DNA from: Candidatus Wolframiiraptor sp. EX4484-121
GTDB taxonomy: Archaea; Thermoproteota; Nitrososphaeria_A; Caldarchaeales; Wolframiiraptoraceae
DNA: 9,037 nt
Direction of reading: 5' to 3'
Assembly (NCBI GenBank): GCA_002255105.1
Contig: NJEK01000017.1
Coordinates: 1 to 9,037, forward strand
Below, piece by piece: positions 6,131 through 9,037 of this stretch; position 1 is the first letter of the stretch; the number at the start of each line of letters is the position of its first letter. The notes beneath the pieces were generated by a model. It did not search any database. It was given only the letters and a program-made list of their open reading frames with translations, and had not been told where the DNA came from. The translations under genes and the position numbers were made by a program.

Positions 6131-6457
6131 ATGCCGCGCAACTATGGAGGAGGAGCATTAGCATGCATAGCTGCTTCGATCGCGATCGCCTCCATAATCT
6201 ATGGACTCGGACTAATTCCACTCAACCTATGGCATATCCTTGCCTGGTTATTCGGCCCACTCGGGGCATACACTATCGTCTATGCATTGGTTAGGAGCCG
6301 GGATCCCCTCTATCATCTGATTTGGGGCGTGATAGCGCTCTCGATAGCGATAGCGTCCACGACCTATAACGTATTAAATCCCCTCGTCGTCTTGGGCTCA
6401 CTTATATTAGTTGTCGTGGTAATAAGTCTGATCAGATACTGGAGGGAGGGGAGTTGA
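6131..6457 (+). CDS. Small four-helix membrane protein, unknown function
   Basis: I do not recognise a named family. The 108 residues hold four clear hydrophobic helices (about 8-28, 33-54, 60-79, 82-102). The polar connections are short, with basic residues after helix 2 (VRSRDP) and at the C-terminus (RYWREGS). No conserved polar or catalytic residues stand out inside the helices. In the Bacillus-type locus small membrane proteins of the YdjH/LiaI kind occupy a similar place, so a membrane-anchor role is plausible; this rests on position only. It overlaps the next gene by four bases (TTGA), so the two products are probably made together. The ATG fits a leaderless transcript. Confidence 0.65.
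   Translation: MPRNYGGGALACIAASIAIASIIYGLGLIPLNLWHILAWLFGPLGAYTIVYALVRSRDPLYHLIWGVIALSIAIASTTYNVLNPLVVLGSLILVVVVISLIRYWREGS
6441..6453 (+). promoter_or_regulatory. Strong ribosome site supporting a TTG start
   Basis: GGAGGGAGGGGAG directly precedes the TTG at 6454. GGAGG at its left end gives 8-base spacing. The next in-frame ATG is about 20 codons in and would cut off the start of the conserved-looking N-terminus. This makes the TTG the best start, overlapping the previous stop. Confidence 0.5.
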
Positions 6458-6990
6458 GCGGAGAAGACTATCTCAAGAGGGTTGAGCGGGAGAGAGGATT
6501 GCTTGAGAGAATAATGAGCTATATTCCAGGATATAGGGGGTATAAAGAGAAGGAGCTCAGAAGGGAGAGCGATAGGCTCGTCAGGATGGAGGCCGTGAAC
6601 AGGCTTAGAGCGGCGAAAGACTCCCTTAGAAGAAGTTTGGCGAGCCAGCTCGTCGCTCAAAAGGTCTCGGGTGAAGACTCCTATAAGCTCGATAACCTCA
6701 TCTACAGGCTTGACAGAGTTGCTCAGAGGATAGATAGGGCTGTGGCCGGATACGCTGGAATATTCGACGCAGTTAAGGTGAGGGAGGATAAGCTCGATAA
6801 GATCCTCGAACATGATCTCAAGCTTATCCAAGGCGCCGAGGAGATTAAAAATGACATTAAGAGGATGGTGGGTCTTGAGCCGGGAACTGATGATTGGAGG
6901 AAGATTCTAGAGGGGCTAGCTGCGAAGGTTGAGAAGCTTGACGACCTCGTTAACAGAAGGTCAGAGATCTTGAGGGGGCTTGGCACATGA
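6454..6990 (+). CDS. Charged helical coiled-coil protein beside the SPFH gene
   Basis: The 178-residue soluble protein is nearly all helix, rich in Lys, Arg, Glu and Leu with heptad-like spacing (for example LIYRLDRVAQRIDRAV at 82-97 and LAAKVEKLDDLVNRR at 155-169). A helix breaker with an aromatic motif, IPGYRGYKEKELRRESDRL, lies at 24-42. No cysteines, membrane segments or enzymatic motifs are present. From memory, similar proteins with a PGYxGYKEKE motif are encoded next to YdjI-type SPFH genes in bacteria; I cannot name the family. It takes the place where PspA (YdjF) would sit in Bacillus, but it is shorter than PspA and I see no PspA- or ESCRT-III-like signature. TTG is preferred as start because of the ribosome site in front. 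A partner or scaffold for the SPFH protein is the likeliest role. Confidence 0.65.
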   Translation: MSGEDYLKRVERERGLLERIMSYIPGYRGYKEKELRRESDRLVRMEAVNRLRAAKDSLRRSLASQLVAQKVSGEDSYKLDNLIYRLDRVAQRIDRAVAGYAGIFDAVKVREDKLDKILEHDLKLIQGAEEIKNDIKRMVGLEPGTDDWRKILEGLAAKVEKLDDLVNRRSEILRGLGT

Positions 6991-7038
6991 TTGCCGCGGC
7001 GGGTCAAAGGCGATTGGAGAGGGGTTATAAGGAGGGGT

Positions 7039-7045
7039 GGAGGTG
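7039..7045 (+). promoter_or_regulatory. Ribosome site deciding the start of the SPFH gene
   Basis: GGAGGTG is the best ribosome site in the window and lies 8 bases before the ATG at 7054. The TTG at 6991, which opens the frame directly after the previous stop, has only a distant GAGGGGG (12 bases away). Confidence 0.55.
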
Positions 7046-7053
7046 TAGGGTGG

Positions 7054-8094
7054 ATGCCTAAGGTAATTGAGTGGGTTGGTGCGAAGGAGGGGGACATCGT
7101 CTGGAGATATCCGGTCGAGGAGATAGCTTGGGGAGATAACCTAATAGTCCATGAATATGAGGCCGCCGTCTTCTTCAGAGATGGTAAGGCTTACGACGTC
7201 TTCAGGGCTGGGAGACACGTCTTAACCACAGCCAACCTACCCCTATTGACTAAGGTGTTGTCGAAGCTGGCCGGATTCGATAAGGTTCCATTCAGGGCGA
7301 CGATAATATTCGTGAGCTTAAAGCAATTTCAAGGAAAGTTCGGAGCACGAGGTCAGACGAAGGAGCTCGCCCCGCTGAAGTTCTTTGGGAGCTTCTGGTT
7401 CAGGATCGAGGATCCAAACCTATTCGTTAATGAGGTCGTCGGAGGCCAAGGGATATTCACCACCGAGAAGCTCCAAGAATTCCTGAGAGGATACTTTAAT
7501 GAGAGATTGATCGACACCCTAAGCCAATATTCGCTCAGAGACGTGTATGGCAAATTGGATGAGACGAGCTTCATGGCTAAGAACGCCCTCTACGAGGCCT
7601 TCAAGCGGATAGGATTGGAGCTGATAGACGTGAAATTTGAGGGAATAGATACGACGAAGGAGTGGAGAGACAGACTATTCTACATCCAGACAGGAGTGAG
7701 CGCATCAGAGGTCCTGAGAATGCAAACCGTCGAGAAGGCCGCTGAAAGCCTGTCAAAGAGCCCTGGAGCGGCCGTTGGAGCGGGGATAGCGGTCATTCCA
7801 CCGCTCTTCTATCCGCCGACATCGGCTCAACAGCCGCAGCCCATGATAACCTGCCCCAAGTGCGGTTTCCAGAACCCGGCTGGAGCCAAGTTCTGTCAAA
7901 ATTGTGGATCACCACTTAAACAACAGCCTCAAGGGATAAAATGCCCGAAGTGTGGAACAGTTAATCCGCCTGGGGCAAAGTTTTGCATGAATTGCGGAAC
8001 TCCACTACAGGTCGCCATGAAGTGCCCTAAGTGCGGCGCGGAGGTTCCAAGCGGGGCTAAATTCTGCCCAAAATGTGGAGCGAAACTAGCTTGA
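7054..8094 (+). CDS. YdjI-type SPFH-domain protein with three C-terminal zinc ribbons
   Basis: The 346-residue protein is the archaeal form of the Bacillus YdjI / 'virion core protein' SPFH family. The N-terminus (VIEWVGAKEGDIVWRYP, 4-20), LIVHEYEAAVFFRDGKAYDVF (30-50) and GRHVLTTANLPLLTKV (53-68) are the family's hallmark block. An SPFH beta-alpha part runs to about 230, with FRIEDPNLFVNEVVGGQG at 116-133. A Pro/Gln linker (250-263) leads to three ribbons. Cysteines are at 267/270/281/284, 297/300/311/314 and 324/327/338/341. There is no obvious membrane helix, so it probably lies at the inner membrane face through its SPFH domain or its partners. SPFH proteins scaffold membrane domains and stress responses. 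The frame is open upstream to a TTG at 6991, but the 21 extra residues are Gly/Arg-rich and unlike the family; the ATG has far better translation signals and a family-like N-terminus. Confidence 0.85.
   Translation: MPKVIEWVGAKEGDIVWRYPVEEIAWGDNLIVHEYEAAVFFRDGKAYDVFRAGRHVLTTANLPLLTKVLSKLAGFDKVPFRATIIFVSLKQFQGKFGARGQTKELAPLKFFGSFWFRIEDPNLFVNEVVGGQGIFTTEKLQEFLRGYFNERLIDTLSQYSLRDVYGKLDETSFMAKNALYEAFKRIGLELIDVKFEGIDTTKEWRDRLFYIQTGVSASEVLRMQTVEKAAESLSKSPGAAVGAGIAVIPPLFYPPTSAQQPQPMITCPKCGFQNPAGAKFCQNCGSPLKQQPQGIKCPKCGTVNPPGAKFCMNCGTPLQVAMKCPKCGAEVPSGAKFCPKCGAKLA
7852..8085 (+). repeat. Three tandem zinc-ribbon coding units
   Basis: Three units of about 20 codons share the pattern CPKCG-x-x-x-P-x-GAKFC-x-x-CG. 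They begin near 7852, 7942 and 8023. The first two are separated by a Gln/Pro linker of about 10 codons, the last two by about 7. The amino-acid pattern is nearly identical but the codons differ, so the duplication is old or kept by selection. Confidence 0.8.
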
Positions 8095-8111
8095 CGTGAA
8101 GTGCGAGGCAG

Positions 8112-9037
8112 ATGATCTCGATAAGCGCCGCCCTTGTTCTAGGAGCCATAATATTGGTAATCGGGATAATAGCCGACGAGATCCACTCGAGATTCGGGAT
8201 CCCAGACATATTGATCATGATCTTCCTCGGATCATTGTTCGGCCCAATCCTTAAGATCATTCCAAGAGATCCGTTGATGGCGATAGCACCATACTTGGCG
8301 GCTGTGACCCTGGCGATAGTTCTCTTCGAGGGTGGGATAAACTTCCCAGCCCAGAAGGGGCTTACAGACGCATTTAGGGCTCTTCTCTACGCCTTCATCG
8401 GAGTCTCATTCTCAATGGTTATAGCGATCCCGCTGTTGTCCGCGATTTATTCTTGGAGCCCGTTGATCGGAGCTCTTTTGGGCGCGATCGTAGGTGGAAC
8501 GAGCTCGGCGGTGGTGTTATCCCTGATGCCTAGGATGAATATCTCTCAGGCGGCGAAGAATGTGCTGAGCCTTGAGTCCATCTTCACGGACGCGATAGTG
8601 ATCGTCATAGCCATGCTGATAATGAGACTCGTAACACTTCCATCACAGACGATAACCATTGAAACGGTTTCGAGGGAGATAATGGGATGTATAATGATAA
8701 GTCTCCTGCTCGGATTTCTGCTCGCCGTGGCCCTATCGAAGATCATTGCCACATTCCAGACCAAGATTTATGGAGACATATTCCTACTCGCAATAGTAAT
8801 CTTGGTCTATGGAATCACCGAGCAAGTAGGTGGAAGTGGGGCATTAACAGTCTTCGCCTTCGCCCTAACTATAGCCAACATAAGGCATATAATCCCCAGA
8901 ATGAGGGTTGAAGCTCCATCTCTCGCGGAGAGAATTAAGGACAGGATACCATCATTCAAGCCGTACTCGAGGAGGTTCTATACCCAGATAGCGTTCTTGA
9001 TGAGAACATACTTCTTCGCATTTCTAGGAATGATCTT
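8112..9037 (+). CDS. Cation:proton antiporter (CPA family, NhaP-like), 3' end outside window
   Basis: The frame is open to the window edge: 308 residues of a many-helix membrane protein. Family landmarks are IADEIHSRFGIPDILIMIFLG (20-40), LFEGGINF (71-78), GGTSSAVVLSL (128-138) and, in the ion-binding region, LESIFTDAIVIV (154-165). GGSGALTVFAFAL (240-252) is the late conserved helix. These fit archaeal Na+/H+ exchangers of the CPA superfamily. The ion-site pair is Thr-Asp (159-160), where CPA1 members typically have Asn-Asp and CPA2 members Asp-Asp; Asp160 is the probable proton/cation carrier. The exchanged ion cannot be read from this. The start is 17 bases after the SPFH stop, and an in-frame stop just upstream excludes earlier starts, so cotranscription is likely. 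The usual C-terminal helices or regulatory domain lie outside the window. Confidence 0.82.
   Translation, partial: MISISAALVLGAIILVIGIIADEIHSRFGIPDILIMIFLGSLFGPILKIIPRDPLMAIAPYLAAVTLAIVLFEGGINFPAQKGLTDAFRALLYAFIGVSFSMVIAIPLLSAIYSWSPLIGALLGAIVGGTSSAVVLSLMPRMNISQAAKNVLSLESIFTDAIVIVIAMLIMRLVTLPSQTITIETVSREIMGCIMISLLLGFLLAVALSKIIATFQTKIYGDIFLLAIVILVYGITEQVGGSGALTVFAFALTIANIRHIIPRMRVEAPSLAERIKDRIPSFKPYSRRFYTQIAFLMRTYFFAFLGMI

Noticed and set aside
6331..6357. Short GATAGCG-like repetition
   Set aside because: It falls within a membrane-helix coding region rich in Ile-Ala codons, and there are only three imperfect copies.
6454..6990. Possible PspA or ESCRT-III (CdvB/Snf7) homolog
   Set aside because: Length, lack of the long uninterrupted PspA hairpin and the PGYRGYKEKE motif do not match what I know of those families; kept as an unnamed coiled-coil protein.
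6723..7097. Leftward open frame of 124 codons across the coiled-coil/SPFH junction
   Set aside because: It is antisense to two supported genes, with low-complexity Ser/Pro/Leu composition and no ribosome site or domain.
8687..8911. Rightward open frame of 74 codons inside the antiporter gene
   Set aside because: The antiporter frame is open throughout and carries the conserved motifs; this frame overlaps it and has no domain.

Overview
The window looks like a chromosomal segment of a thermophilic archaeon, most likely of the Thermoproteota / Nitrososphaeria-Bathyarchaeia side of the tree. The lineage call is weak. The evidence is archaeal gene content (GPN-loop GTPase, single-domain KaiC-like ATPase, Mth938-like protein), AGG/AGA- and ATA-rich codon use, TATA-type promoters close to start codons, GGTGA-type ribosome sites and tight packing. 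There is no rRNA, tRNA, CRISPR array or insertion sequence, and no gene-free stretch over 150 bases.

Left part (1-4109). The C-terminal part of a GPN-loop GTPase reads rightward and converges, with 6 bases between, on a leftward block. In transcription order that block is: a Mth938-like (DUF498/NDUFAF3 family) protein, a homocitrate-synthase-like acyltransferase, a 14-codon ORF that reads like the first residues of an aconitase/LeuC-family protein, an isocitrate/homoisocitrate/isopropylmalate dehydrogenase family enzyme, and a KaiC-like ATPase whose catalytic positions are altered. The acyltransferase and the dehydrogenase would be first and last steps of a 2-oxoacid chain-elongation sequence (acetyl-CoA condensation, isomerisation, oxidative decarboxylation). 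The isomerase expected between them is missing except for the 14-codon piece. Active-site residues of the dehydrogenase point to NADP and an isocitrate-like substrate, so lysine (aminoadipate route) and 2-oxoglutarate synthesis both remain possible.

Right part (4171-9037). A rightward cluster holds six genes: two paralogous membrane proteins with an N-terminal zinc ribbon, a four-helix membrane protein, a charged coiled-coil protein, a YdjI-type SPFH protein with three C-terminal zinc ribbons, and a CPA-type cation:proton antiporter cut by the window edge. Stops and starts overlap by 4 bases at two junctions. The set resembles the Bacillus ydjFGHI membrane-stress locus (PspA, YdjG, YdjH, YdjI), with a different coiled-coil protein where PspA would be. 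My inference is an archaeal membrane-surveillance module coupled to ion homeostasis. This is the most interesting part of the window.

Control signals that can be seen: TATA-like boxes before the KaiC-like gene, the acyltransferase and the four-helix membrane protein; a 61-base divergent intergenic region at 4110-4170; a stem-plus-T-run terminator after the Mth938-like gene; and a small palindrome upstream of the acyltransferase promoter.
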